This document shows positions 1 to 5,987 of a stretch of DNA of 10,446 nt, one piece after another. Numbering within the stretch: position 1 is the stretch's first letter; every line of letters starts with the position of its first letter. Both the position numbers and the translations under genes were made by a program. The stretch spans positions 1 through 10,446 of the forward strand of contig JACPSF010000285.1 of NCBI GenBank assembly GCA_016193385.1. The letters run 5' to 3'. This DNA comes from Deltaproteobacteria bacterium (lineage in GTDB: Bacteria; Desulfobacterota_B; Binatia; UBA9968). Below the pieces are notes generated by a model. The model ran no database searches. It was not told where the DNA came from and was given only the letters and a program-made list of their open reading frames with translations.

Positions 1-251
1 ATCTCGGTCTTGCCCACGCCGGTGGGACCGATCATGATGATATTCTTCGGCGCGATCTCCTCCCGAAGCTCCTCGGGAACCAGCTGCCGCCGCCAGCGGT
101 TGCGCAGCGCAATTGCCACGGCGCGCTTCGCCTCTTTCTGCCCCACGATATACCGATCCAGCTCCGACACGATCTCGCGCGGCGTCATCACGGGAGCTGG
201 GAAAGGAGAGGAACTTGCCTCCGTAAGCATTTCTTGCTGACGATCTTTCAT
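1..251 (-). CDS. hslU: HslU, ATPase subunit of HslUV protease (N-terminal part, cut by window edge)
   Basis: HslU (ClpY) is the AAA+ unfoldase that feeds substrates into the HslV peptidase in the cytoplasm. The 83 complete codons visible hold the family's opening: [17 protein letters not shown] at residues 22-38, the stretch ALRNRWRR, and the Walker A loop GPTGVGKTE next to the window edge. The rest (I domain, Walker B, sensors) lies outside. The start is uncertain. ATG at 251 gives a 21-residue extension before the family's usual MTPRE start, and further ATGs occur at 230 and at 188 (the MTPRE position itself). None has a convincing ribosome binding site, so 251 is simply the longest choice. 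It follows hslV on the same strand after 83 nt of repeat-rich spacer, and the two are probably co-transcribed. Identity is seen directly from conserved motifs. Confidence 0.95.
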   Translation of the reverse strand, partial: MKDRQQEMLTEASSSPFPAPVMTPREIVSELDRYIVGQKEAKRAVAIALRNRWRRQLVPEELREEIAPKNIIMIGPTGVGKTE

Positions 252-255
252 ATTC

Positions 256-334
256 CAAAAAATTCAAAGGTATGAGGCATTAGGCAACAGGGTTTCGCTG
301 TCTATTGCCTAGTGCCTTTCCCGATTGCCTATTT
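256..334. repeat. Heptad-periodic repeat forming a long inverted repeat between hslV and hslU
   Basis: The spacer between the hslV stop and the hslU start contains GCCT-type units spaced mostly 7 nt apart, in two opposite orientations. AGGCATTAGGCAA (275-287) pairs with TTGCCTAGTGCCT (305-317) in 12 of 13 positions, and the exception (280/312) is a G-U wobble on the plus-strand RNA. The loop is 17 nt (288-304). A further GCCTATT copy follows at 327-333. The hairpin could act at DNA or RNA level between the two genes of the operon. No T-run follows it on the minus strand, so it is unlikely to be a strong intrinsic terminator. Confidence 0.7.
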
Positions 335-865
335 TTACGCTAACTCCTCCATCGTCAATTGATCGTTGGTATAAACGCAGATCGCCGCAGCAGCCCGCAT
401 CGCCTCTTCCGCGATGGTGGGTGCGTCCAATTGCGTGTGCTTGACCAAAACCCGCGCCGCGGCCAGAGCGTAGTTTCCCCCGGAGCCGATCGCGAGGAGA
501 CCGTCGTCCGGCTCCACCACGTCGCCGCTCCCCGAGATCACGAGAGAACTCTCCGCGTCGGCAACCACCAGGAGCGCATCCAATCGCCGCAGCATCCGAT
601 CCGTCCGCCAATCCTTGGCCAGCTCCACCGCCGCCCGCTTGAGGTTGCCGTTAAACTGCTCCAGCTTGGCCTCGAACTTCTCGAACAGAGTTAGCGCGTC
701 CGCCGTGGCTCCGGCAAAGCCCGCGATCACCCGGTCGTGATAGAGCTTGCGCACCTTGCGAGCGGAGTGTTTTAAGACGGTCTGTCCCAGGCTCACCTGC
801 CCATCCCCGATCACCACGACTTTTCCCCGGTGACGGACAGCCAATATCGTTGTACCCTGAAACAT
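335..865 (-). CDS. hslV: HslV, peptidase subunit of HslUV protease
   Basis: HslV (ClpQ) is the proteasome-beta-like threonine peptidase that forms the proteolytic core of HslUV. The start chosen at ATG 865 gives [17 protein letters not shown] and 176 residues, matching the family length. The nucleophile should be the first Thr of GTTI, exposed after removal of a short propeptide. Other family landmarks are [11 protein letters not shown], the [10 protein letters not shown] segment, [31 protein letters not shown], the [14 protein letters not shown] stretch and the C-terminal ICVYTNDQ. An in-frame ATG at 904 would add 13 residues ([13 protein letters not shown]), but these are encoded by the 7-nt repeat region and do not look like HslV, so that start is rejected. 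The gene lies between xerC and hslU on the same strand, the same order as codV-clpQ-clpY of Bacillus. Confidence 0.96.
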   Translation of the reverse strand: MFQGTTILAVRHRGKVVVIGDGQVSLGQTVLKHSARKVRKLYHDRVIAGFAGATADALTLFEKFEAKLEQFNGNLKRAAVELAKDWRTDRMLRRLDALLVVADAESSLVISGSGDVVEPDDGLLAIGSGGNYALAAARVLVKHTQLDAPTIAEEAMRAAAAICVYTNDQLTMEELA

Positions 866-939
866 CACTAGCCGTGAGGCGTGAGAGAAAATCCCCTGAC
901 TCATGCCTTTTGCCTGTTGCCTCTCGCCTTCTTCACGCC
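866..939. repeat. Heptad-periodic repeats between xerC and hslV
   Basis: Two tracts with 7-nt spacing lie here. On the minus strand, TCACGCC is followed by TCACGGC and TAGTGAT (about 884-864). On the plus strand, GCCTTTT, GCCTGTT, GCCTCTC and GCCTTCT run from 905 to 932, followed by TCACGCC at 933-939. The two tracts are partly complementary: GGCGTGA (878-884) is the exact reverse complement of TCACGCC (933-939), and AGGC plus GAGAG (877-887) can pair with CTCTC plus GCCT (921-929). The right tract supplies the stop codon and last codons of xerC, while the left tract reaches the hslV start at 865. Confidence 0.65.
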
Positions 940-1844
940 CTCGGATGGGCCTTATCGTAGACCGCCGTGAGCTGATCCAGATTCACGTGGGTGTAGCGCT
1001 GCGTCGTGGAAAGACTGGCATGGCCCAACAGCTCTTGGATGGCTCGCAGGTCGGCGCCGCTGTTCAGCAGATGCGTAGCAAAGGTGTGACGCAACCCGTG
1101 CGGCCCCATCTGGACCGGGATCCCCGCGACTCTAAGATGCTTGCCGACTATTCGGGCCACGCTCCGGGTGGTGATCCTCGACCCCCGGTGATTCAAAAAA
1201 ACCGCCCCCGAGGCCTTCGCCAGCCAACCCTCGGATTTGCCCTGTTCTACCCCATAGTCCTGAAGTGCTCGAAGCGCGACCTCCCCGATCGGGACAATCC
1301 GCTCCTTGGAGCCCTTACCTAGGACTCTAAGGATTCCTAGGTGAAAATCAACATCATCCCAGTCAAGCCCTACCAGCTCACTGACGCGGATCCCCGTGGA
1401 GTACAGAGCTTCTAGGATCGCCCGATCCCGAAGCCCCAACGCGCCCACCCCCTGAACGCCGCCGAGCAGGCGAAATACGTCGTCCACCGAGAGAAACACC
1501 GGCAAAGGCTTTTCTTGCTTCGGGGTGCTAAAGACGGAAAGCGGATTCCGAGCCAGATATTTCTCGTCGACCAGATAACGAAAAAAACCCTTCAGGGCAG
1601 CAAGCTTCCTCGCGATCGTGCTTTTGCGGCAAGTTTTCACCAGTGATCCCAGATAGGCCCTCACGACCTCACGGTCGATCTCCTCAACGACGATCTTTTT
1701 GTTTCCGCCCTGGCAGAGGCCCTCTGCAACCAAATAACGGCAAAAGTGAAGCAAATCGCTCGAATAGTTCCGCAGCGTATGCGGCGAGCAGTTGCGTTCG
1801 CCTCCCAGATGAACGCCATACTGTTCGATCAAATCCTCCAACAA
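933..1844 (-). CDS. xerC: Tyrosine recombinase XerC
   Basis: XerC is a site-specific tyrosine recombinase that works with XerD at the dif site to resolve chromosome dimers. The 303-residue protein has the usual N-terminal SAM-like DNA-binding domain (about 1-105) and a C-terminal catalytic domain. All catalytic residues are present: R153 ([11 protein letters not shown]), K177 ([12 protein letters not shown]), H249 and R252 ([12 protein letters not shown]), H275 ([16 protein letters not shown]) and nucleophile Y284. The start is TTG at 1844, eight nucleotides after a strong GAGGAGGG ribosome binding site (1853-1860); no nearby ATG or GTG fits. The length and the location upstream of hslVU favour housekeeping XerC over a phage or integron integrase. 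XerD-like assignment cannot be fully excluded from sequence alone. The stop codon lies inside the 7-nt repeat tract separating it from hslV. Confidence 0.93.
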   Translation of the reverse strand: MLEDLIEQYGVHLGGERNCSPHTLRNYSSDLLHFCRYLVAEGLCQGGNKKIVVEEIDREVVRAYLGSLVKTCRKSTIARKLAALKGFFRYLVDEKYLARNPLSVFSTPKQEKPLPVFLSVDDVFRLLGGVQGVGALGLRDRAILEALYSTGIRVSELVGLDWDDVDFHLGILRVLGKGSKERIVPIGEVALRALQDYGVEQGKSEGWLAKASGAVFLNHRGSRITTRSVARIVGKHLRVAGIPVQMGPHGLRHTFATHLLNSGADLRAIQELLGHASLSTTQRYTHVNLDQLTAVYDKAHPRA

Positions 1845-1852
1845 ATCCTTTT

Positions 1853-1860
1853 CCCTCCTC
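1853..1860 (-). promoter_or_regulatory. Strong ribosome binding site fixing the TTG start of xerC
   Basis: GAGGAGGG on the minus strand lies 8 nt before the TTG at 1844. It is a near-perfect anti-16S match and decides this non-ATG start. Confidence 0.75.
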
Positions 1861-2115
1861 GGAACCTATTCAATTTAACATAACATGTAGGGGTTTAAAA
1901 CAATACTTTTCAGGCTCCTTTAAGCTTGATGGATCTTCATACCGAGGGAGTTTTCCGCATGAATCTATTCCTTTACAATACAACTATCAGAGTAGGTCTG
2001 CAAAGGTTGTCAGCTATTCGGCTATGCCCTTTGCTGATTCTCACCTAGCTTGGTTTAAACAACCCTTTTAGCCCCTAGTGAAATGTGTTAATCGGTTCAT
2101 TAGGCAGCGGAAAAG
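1861..2115. other. AT-rich non-coding region between divergent xerC and the hydrolase gene
   Basis: This is the longest gene-free stretch in the window, and it is visibly more AT-rich than its surroundings. No convincing coding sequence was found in it. It must hold the promoters of the divergent xerC and hydrolase transcripts. GGTTTAAAACAA (1892-1903) and GGTTTAAACAA (2052-2062) are near-identical direct copies, while TAGGGG (1888-1893) and CCCCTA (2072-2077) are inverted ones that extend imperfectly into TTTAAAA/TTTTAG. These could be remnants of a small terminal-inverted-repeat element, or chance in AT-rich DNA. Confidence 0.5.
2031..2059 (+). promoter_or_regulatory. Possible sigma-70-type promoter for the hydrolase-lipoprotein unit
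   Basis: TTGCTG (2031-2036) and TTTAAA (2054-2059) are separated by 17 nt, which would place the transcript start near 2066, about 50-60 nt before the hydrolase start. The match to consensus is only moderate (3/6 and 4/6) and was found by eye in an AT-rich region. Confidence 0.25.
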
Positions 2116-2123
2116 TTGAACCG
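2093..2123 (+). repeat. Inverted repeat over the translation start region of the hydrolase
   Basis: CGGTTCA (2093-2099) and TGAACCG (2117-2123) are perfect complements separated by 17 nt. In mRNA the stem would contain the TTG 2116 start and end five nucleotides before ATG 2128, so it could limit ribosome access or serve as an operator. A 7-bp match at this spacing can also arise by chance. Confidence 0.35.
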
Positions 2124-2127
2124 GCAT

Positions 2128-2886
2128 ATGAACGACGAAGAGGAAGTTGTTTTCCCCAACGGGCGCGGCCGGACCCTAAAGGGAGTTTTCCATCACCCAG
2201 CCAGCGGCAAAAGCCTTTCCGCTGCCATCCTCTGCCACGGCATGGAATCCAATAAGCAAAGCGATAAGATTGTGGCTTTGAGTCGAGCGCTGGCCGAGAG
2301 AGGAATTCTGGCTCTGCGGTTTGACTTCTCCTATGCCCACGAATCAAGCGGCAAATTCGAGGATATCACTTACAGCGGCGAGGTCGAGGATCTGCGGGCG
2401 GCCTATGACTTCGTCCTTCGGTTGCCCGTGGACAAGATCGGCATCCTGGGATCGAGCATGGGCGGTACTGTCGCCCTTCTCTTTGCTGCACAGGAAAACC
2501 GCATCGCTGCGCTCGCCACGATTGCGGCGCCGCTCCACCCAGACAGGATCCCGGAAGCCCTTCTCAGCGAGGAGGAAGTTGAGCGATGGCGAAGGGAAGG
2601 TTTCCTCTTTTATCATGGACGGCGCATCAACATCTCACTGCTCAAAGACCTCGAGAATATCGATGTTCCCAAGGCCGTCAAGCAAATCTCGTGCCCCGTG
2701 CTCATCGTTCACGGCGATCAAGATGAGACCGTCGCGGTAGCGGAGGCCCAAGAACTTTACGCCCAGCTCACGGCTCCTAAAAGGATTGCCATCCTGAGAG
2801 GAGCCGACCACCGCCTTACCCATCCGGCACATCTTCAACAGGTTTTGGACGAGTCCCGCGATTGGCTCGCTCACCACCTGCGGTAG
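2128..2886 (+). CDS. Alpha/beta hydrolase (serine esterase/peptidase-like)
   Basis: This is a single-domain alpha/beta-hydrolase fold enzyme, probably a cytoplasmic esterase of the serine aminopeptidase/dienelactone hydrolase-like group; the substrate is unknown. Numbered from the upstream TTG (256 residues), the HG oxyanion motif is H41-G42 (ILCHGMESNK), the nucleophile is Ser114 in the elbow LGSSMGG, the acid is Asp203 (VHGDQDETV) and the base is His232 (RGADHRL). The triad is complete and correctly spaced. Residues about 140-185 form the usual helical cap. No signal peptide is seen. The start is ambiguous: ATG 2128 (used here) or in-frame TTG 2116, which has a slightly better purine-rich leader (GCGGAAAAG). 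A 7-bp inverted repeat surrounds this region. The lipoprotein gene begins 6 nt after the stop, so the two are probably one transcript. Confidence 0.88.
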   Translation: MNDEEEVVFPNGRGRTLKGVFHHPASGKSLSAAILCHGMESNKQSDKIVALSRALAERGILALRFDFSYAHESSGKFEDITYSGEVEDLRAAYDFVLRLPVDKIGILGSSMGGTVALLFAAQENRIAALATIAAPLHPDRIPEALLSEEEVERWRREGFLFYHGRRINISLLKDLENIDVPKAVKQISCPVLIVHGDQDETVAVAEAQELYAQLTAPKRIAILRGADHRLTHPAHLQQVLDESRDWLAHHLR

Positions 2887-2892
2887 GATTCC

Positions 2893-3303
2893 ATGAAGAA
2901 TCTCTTGCGCCATCTCGCGCTGTCGCTTTGCCTCTTGAGCGTCGGCTTAGTCGGTTGCCGCAGAGACCTCAGCACCGCACGAGGGGTCGTGGAGGAGTTT
3001 GTCGACCAGCATTACGTGAACATCGATCTCGAGAAAGCCAAACAATATACAGCGGGTCTCGCTTTGGCAAAGATCGACGAGGAGCGGCGCCTCACCGCCG
3101 GGCAGGTTGTCGACGCCTCGACGCGGAAGCCCACGATCCACTACCGGCTGCTGGAGAAAAAGGAGAGCGCGCGGCGCGCCTCTTTTCTCTATGAGGGAAC
3201 CATCAGAGCTGAGGACGCCCCCGTATTCACCCGTCGCTGGCTCATCCTGGCGCGCAGAGAAGGCGATCGTTGGTGGGTCTCGAACTTCAGCGAATACGAT
3301 TGA
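2893..3303 (+). CDS. Small predicted lipoprotein of unknown function
   Basis: This 136-residue protein starts with a lipoprotein signal peptide. It has a basic n-region (MKNLLRH), a hydrophobic core (LALSLCLLSVGL) and the lipobox LVGC with lipidated Cys at position 22, followed by RRD. It is therefore expected on the outer face of a membrane. The mature part (about 114 residues) reads as a small alpha+beta domain: an initial helix (TARGVVEEFVDQHYVNIDLEKAKQY), then strands ending in RRWLILARREGDRWWVSNFSEYD. This resembles NTF2-like/DUF4878-type lipoproteins, but that placement is an inference from pattern only. A short AGGA lies 4 nt before the ATG and overlaps the stop codon of the upstream hydrolase gene, suggesting coupled translation. 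The gene ends 29 nt before the convergent MFS gene with no clear terminator. Confidence 0.8.
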   Translation: MKNLLRHLALSLCLLSVGLVGCRRDLSTARGVVEEFVDQHYVNIDLEKAKQYTAGLALAKIDEERRLTAGQVVDASTRKPTIHYRLLEKKESARRASFLYEGTIRAEDAPVFTRRWLILARREGDRWWVSNFSEYD

Positions 3304-3332
3304 ACCGGATTTTCCGCAGAAGAGGGTCGAAT

Positions 3333-4646
3333 TCAGGCACCCACCGTTTGGCTGACCACCGGGCCCACCGGGGCCGGCTGGCGCTGGGGCCGGATACTTA
3401 GGGCCAAGCATGCCGCAACCATGGCCATCGCACCACCCGTCAAGAAAGCATAATTATATTGGCCCGTCCAGACGCGGATCGCTCCCGCACCCGTTGCCGC
3501 CAGAGCCGCTCCAAGCTGATGGGAAAGAAAGATCCATCCATAGATGCTACCGACGGAGCGTTTACCGAAGGTATCAGACGTTATCGCGATGGTGGGTGCC
3601 ACCGTGGCGAACCAGTCCAGCCCATAAATCACGGCAAAAACAGAGAGGCCAGAAAAGTCATTGACAAACGGCAAGATAAAGAGAGACAGACCACGCAACG
3701 CAAAGACAAGCGCAAGCCACTTTTTTGGAGCCACCCGGTCAATCATCCACCCGGAAAGCGTCGTGCCGACGAAGTTGAGCCCTCCCATGACCCCAACGGT
3801 TGCGGCCGCGGCAACTTCTGGTATCCCGCGATCGATCGCATGGGGGATCAGATGCGTTCCCACCAGTCCGTTGGCGGTGCCGCCGCAAACAAAATAGCTC
3901 CCTGCTAGAAGCCAGAAGGTTGAGGATCTCAAGGCCTGCAGAAGCGGAACTCGGTCGGTTTTGTCCGATGATCCGAGCGGCTTGGCGGGATCATGCGTTT
4001 GAGCTGAACCATAGGGGATCAACCCAACATCGGCCGGATCGTCACGCATCCACAGCGCCACCAGCGGTATAAGCCCGAGGGCCACGACGAAGAGAAGGAG
4101 AGAGCCTCCACGCCAACCGACAGTCACAATCACCGTCATCATAAGGGGAAGAAAGATGAGCTGACCCGTTGAATTGGCGCTATTGAGAATACCCAGGACA
4201 AGGCCGCGGCGCGCGACAAACCAACGATTGGCAACCGTTGCTGAAAGCACGGAAGCCGTTCCCCCAGCCGCCAGACCAATGACGACCCCCCAGAGAAAAA
4301 CGAGGTGCCAGTATTCTTTCATCATCGTCGTCAAGCCGACACCTACAGCCATAAACCCGAGGCTTCCCAGAATGACACGCCGAGGACCAAAGCGATCGAG
4401 AAGCCAGCCGCTAATGGGGGCGGCAAGACCGTAGAGAAGGAGATTGACGCTTATCCCAAAGGCGATCGCTGCCCGACTCCATCCAAACTCCATCTCCAAA
4501 GGATGGATAAAAACCGTGGGGGCGGAGCGGATGCCGGCACCGACCAAAGTCGAGAGAAAGCTAAGTGTTACCGCCACCCAGCCATAAAAGAAGGGAACCG
4601 GGAGCGGCGCGCGAGACTTTGAGTTCAAAGCCGTCTGATGTAGCAT
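3333..4646 (-). CDS. Major facilitator superfamily transporter, monocarboxylate/oxalate-formate-like
   Basis: This inner-membrane secondary transporter has about 12 hydrophobic segments. The first begins at FYGWVAVTLSFLSTLVGAG (residues 20-38 from ATG 4646). The MFS signature between helices 2 and 3 is GWLLDRFGPRR (80-90), and its degenerate second-half copy GWMIDRVAPKK lies at 299-309, as expected from the 6+6 architecture. The hydrophilic central loop is about 203-240 (RDDPADVGLIPYG to DKTDRVPLL). The opening FYGW and the following SAPTVFIHPLEMEFGWSR segment resemble the OFA/MCT-type branch, suggesting an organic anion as substrate, but this is not determined. An in-frame GTG at 4715 would add 23 residues of non-membrane character. 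ATG 4646 (437 residues) is preferred on length, although its ribosome binding site is poor. The gene is isolated: convergent with the lipoprotein and divergent from the methyltransferase. Confidence 0.88.
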   Translation of the reverse strand: MLHQTALNSKSRAPLPVPFFYGWVAVTLSFLSTLVGAGIRSAPTVFIHPLEMEFGWSRAAIAFGISVNLLLYGLAAPISGWLLDRFGPRRVILGSLGFMAVGVGLTTMMKEYWHLVFLWGVVIGLAAGGTASVLSATVANRWFVARRGLVLGILNSANSTGQLIFLPLMMTVIVTVGWRGGSLLLFVVALGLIPLVALWMRDDPADVGLIPYGSAQTHDPAKPLGSSDKTDRVPLLQALRSSTFWLLAGSYFVCGGTANGLVGTHLIPHAIDRGIPEVAAAATVGVMGGLNFVGTTLSGWMIDRVAPKKWLALVFALRGLSLFILPFVNDFSGLSVFAVIYGLDWFATVAPTIAITSDTFGKRSVGSIYGWIFLSHQLGAALAATGAGAIRVWTGQYNYAFLTGGAMAMVAACLALSIRPQRQPAPVGPVVSQTVGA

Positions 4647-4651
4647 ACCTT

Positions 4652-4680
4652 CGTATAAACCAATTCGGACAAAATCACAA
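4652..4680 (-). promoter_or_regulatory. Possible promoter of the MFS transporter gene
   Basis: On the minus strand TTGTGA (4675-4680) and TATACG (4652-4657) are separated by exactly 17 nt. Transcription would then begin almost at ATG 4646, giving a leaderless or near-leaderless message, which would fit the lack of a clear ribosome binding site. If the GTG at 4715 is used instead, this is not the promoter. Confidence 0.3.
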
Positions 4681-4722
4681 ATTCCTCTGGGGCGATCGTC
4701 TCCGGGGTTTTCCACCTCGGAG

Positions 4723-4751
4723 TTGACATCGGGCCGGTTCCCGGATACCTT
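4723..4751 (+). promoter_or_regulatory. Possible promoter of the methyltransferase gene
   Basis: A perfect TTGACA (4723-4728) lies 63 nt before the methyltransferase ATG. The -10 candidate at 17 nt (TACCTT, 4746-4751) is weak, and GATACC at 4744-4749 is an alternative with short spacing. Confidence 0.3.
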
Positions 4752-4790
4752 TCGCTGCCAATAGACGCGACCTATCTAGCGGCCGTAAAC

Positions 4791-5213
4791 ATGCAAAGCC
4801 TTTGGAGCCTCCAAGTCCTCGCCGCCTGGAGTTTGGCGTTCATCGCCGTAAGCGACCCTACGCCAGAGTGGCTCCGGGATGAAATCCCCTTCGTTCCCAC
4901 ACCCGTGGAAGTGGCGGACCGAATGCTCGGGCTCGCCGGGGTCACGAAGGATGATGTCGTTTACGATTTGGGTAGCGGCGACGGACGCATCGTGATCCGC
5001 GCGGCAAAAAAATTCGGGGCCCGAGGCGTGGGGTTCGAAATCGATTCTGAACTGGTCAAGCTCGCGCGAAAAAAGGCGGCGGAAGAAGGGGTGAGCCACT
5101 TAGTGGAGTTTCGGGAGCAGGATGCCCTGACCGCCGACGTTACCCCGGCAACCGTAGTTACGCTTTACATGCTCCCCTGGTTCAACGAGAAGATCCGCCC
5201 GATCCTCCCATAA
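4791..5213 (+). CDS. SAM-dependent methyltransferase, C-terminally truncated
   Basis: This is a class I (Rossmann) methyltransferase-like protein of 140 residues. A hydrophobic N-terminus (about 3-20) without basic residues could be a membrane anchor or poor signal peptide. It is followed by the family's lead-in PFVPTPVEVADRMLGLAGV, motif I YDLGSGDGR (58-66), the acidic end of strand 2 GFEID (81-85), the post-motif acidic residue D111 (EQDAL) and TVVTLYMLPWFNEKIRP (121-137). Bacterial relatives of this VVYDLGSGDGR type normally continue past the RP-x-L segment for another 40-60 or more residues (last helix and strands 6-7). Here TAA stops the frame at 5211, and only 44 nt separate it from hisA. 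No continuation is found in the other frames. The gene may be a decayed remnant or a minimal variant. It has no clear ribosome binding site. Substrate unknown. Confidence 0.75.
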   Translation: MQSLWSLQVLAAWSLAFIAVSDPTPEWLRDEIPFVPTPVEVADRMLGLAGVTKDDVVYDLGSGDGRIVIRAAKKFGARGVGFEIDSELVKLARKKAAEEGVSHLVEFREQDALTADVTPATVVTLYMLPWFNEKIRPILP

Positions 5214-5232
5214 GCTTCTCTTGTGGAGGATC
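5201..5232. terminator. Perfect 8-bp hairpin between convergent methyltransferase and hisA
   Basis: GATCCTCC (5201-5208) and GGAGGATC (5225-5232) are exact complements. Two further pairs are possible (CA 5209-5210 with TG 5222-5223) if T5224 is bulged out. The methyltransferase stop codon (5211-5213) lies in the loop. No T-run follows on either strand, so as a terminator it would be of the non-canonical kind. Its position between two converging genes fits a bidirectional transcription end. Confidence 0.45.
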
Positions 5233-5257
5233 GAAGAAAATCCCCGCGTCCCTTAAA

Positions 5258-5983
5258 TCAGCCCGCGACAGCCGCGATTGCCTCGCGCAGCGTTATCGCT
5301 CCGCCGTAGAGCGCGCGGCCAACGATGACCGCTTCTATCCCCTCTGTCTCCAAACCTTTGAGCCGCCGGATATCCGCCAACGAGGCCACTCCGCCGGAGG
5401 CGATCACGGGAACCTCGACCGACCGCGCGACCCTAAGCGTCTCTTCGATGTCAACCCCGGTGGCGGTTCCATCGCGGCTGATGTCCGTGTAGATGATCCA
5501 AGACGCGCCGTCCTGCTCGCAGCGTCGGGCCAACTCCACCGCATCCGTGGAGGTATTCTCTTTCCAACCCTTGATGGCGACGCGTCCCTCGCGCACGTCG
5601 ATGCCGACGGCGATCTTCCCTGGAAACCTTTTGCAAGCGGCGCGCAACAGACCGCGGTCGGCGTAGGCCGCGGTTCCAACGACGACCCTCGCCACGCCTA
5701 GCGCCAGCGCTGCCTCGATCGCTTCCAGGGAGCGCAGACCTCCACCCAGCTCCAGCGGAACGCCGAATCCCATGCAGATGGCCGCCACCTCCTGCGTGTG
5801 CACCGGGCGGCCCGCCACCGCTCCATCCAGATCCACCACGTGTAGAAATTCGGCCCCTTGATCCACCCAGTGTTTTGCAGCCTCCAAAGGGCTATCGAAA
5901 TAGATGGTCTCTTTCTCCATCTCACCCTGGAAAAGGCGGACGCAGCGGCCGCCCTTGATATCGATGGCCGGGATAATGAGCAT
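5258..5983 (-). CDS. hisA: HisA, phosphoribosylformimino-AICAR-phosphate (ProFAR) isomerase
   Basis: HisA performs the internal Amadori rearrangement of ProFAR to PRFAR, the fourth step of histidine synthesis, in the cytoplasm. The 241-residue (beta/alpha)8 barrel matches the family length. Catalytic aspartates are D8 (PAIDIKGG) and D129 (VGIDVREGRVAIKGW). The phosphate-binding loops are ELGGGLRS (78-85), SGGV (196-199) and VGRALY (221-226), and the second-half signature IIYTDISRDGT is at 163-173. ATG 5983 is chosen because AAAGGGAG (5991-5998) precedes it by 7 nt and the protein starts exactly at the family consensus; longer in-frame upstream sequence overlaps hisH and is spurious. It begins 4 nt after the hisH stop, indicating translational coupling. 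It is the last gene of the his run here: hisF, its usual downstream partner, is absent. Confidence 0.97.
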   Translation of the reverse strand: MLIIPAIDIKGGRCVRLFQGEMEKETIYFDSPLEAAKHWVDQGAEFLHVVDLDGAVAGRPVHTQEVAAICMGFGVPLELGGGLRSLEAIEAALALGVARVVVGTAAYADRGLLRAACKRFPGKIAVGIDVREGRVAIKGWKENTSTDAVELARRCEQDGASWIIYTDISRDGTATGVDIEETLRVARSVEVPVIASGGVASLADIRRLKGLETEGIEAVIVGRALYGGAITLREAIAAVAG

Positions 5984-5987
5984 CCGA

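Noticed and set aside
256..334. CRISPR-like array or intrinsic terminator
   Set aside because: Units are 7 nt with no spacers, so it is not CRISPR. The hairpin lacks a following T-run on the transcribed strand.
933..1844. Phage or genomic-island integrase marking a mobile element
   Set aside because: The full XerC-like length, absence of an adjacent tRNA or att repeats, and conserved placement upstream of hslVU indicate the housekeeping recombinase.
1643..2071. Plus-strand open frame entering the 1861-2115 gap
   Set aside because: Most of it is antisense to xerC. The remainder reads AT-rich spacer with no ribosome binding site and no protein-like features.
3459..3908. Plus-strand open frame of 149 codons, Arg/Lys/Pro rich
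   Set aside because: It is the complement of MFS transmembrane segments, so the composition is an expected artefact.
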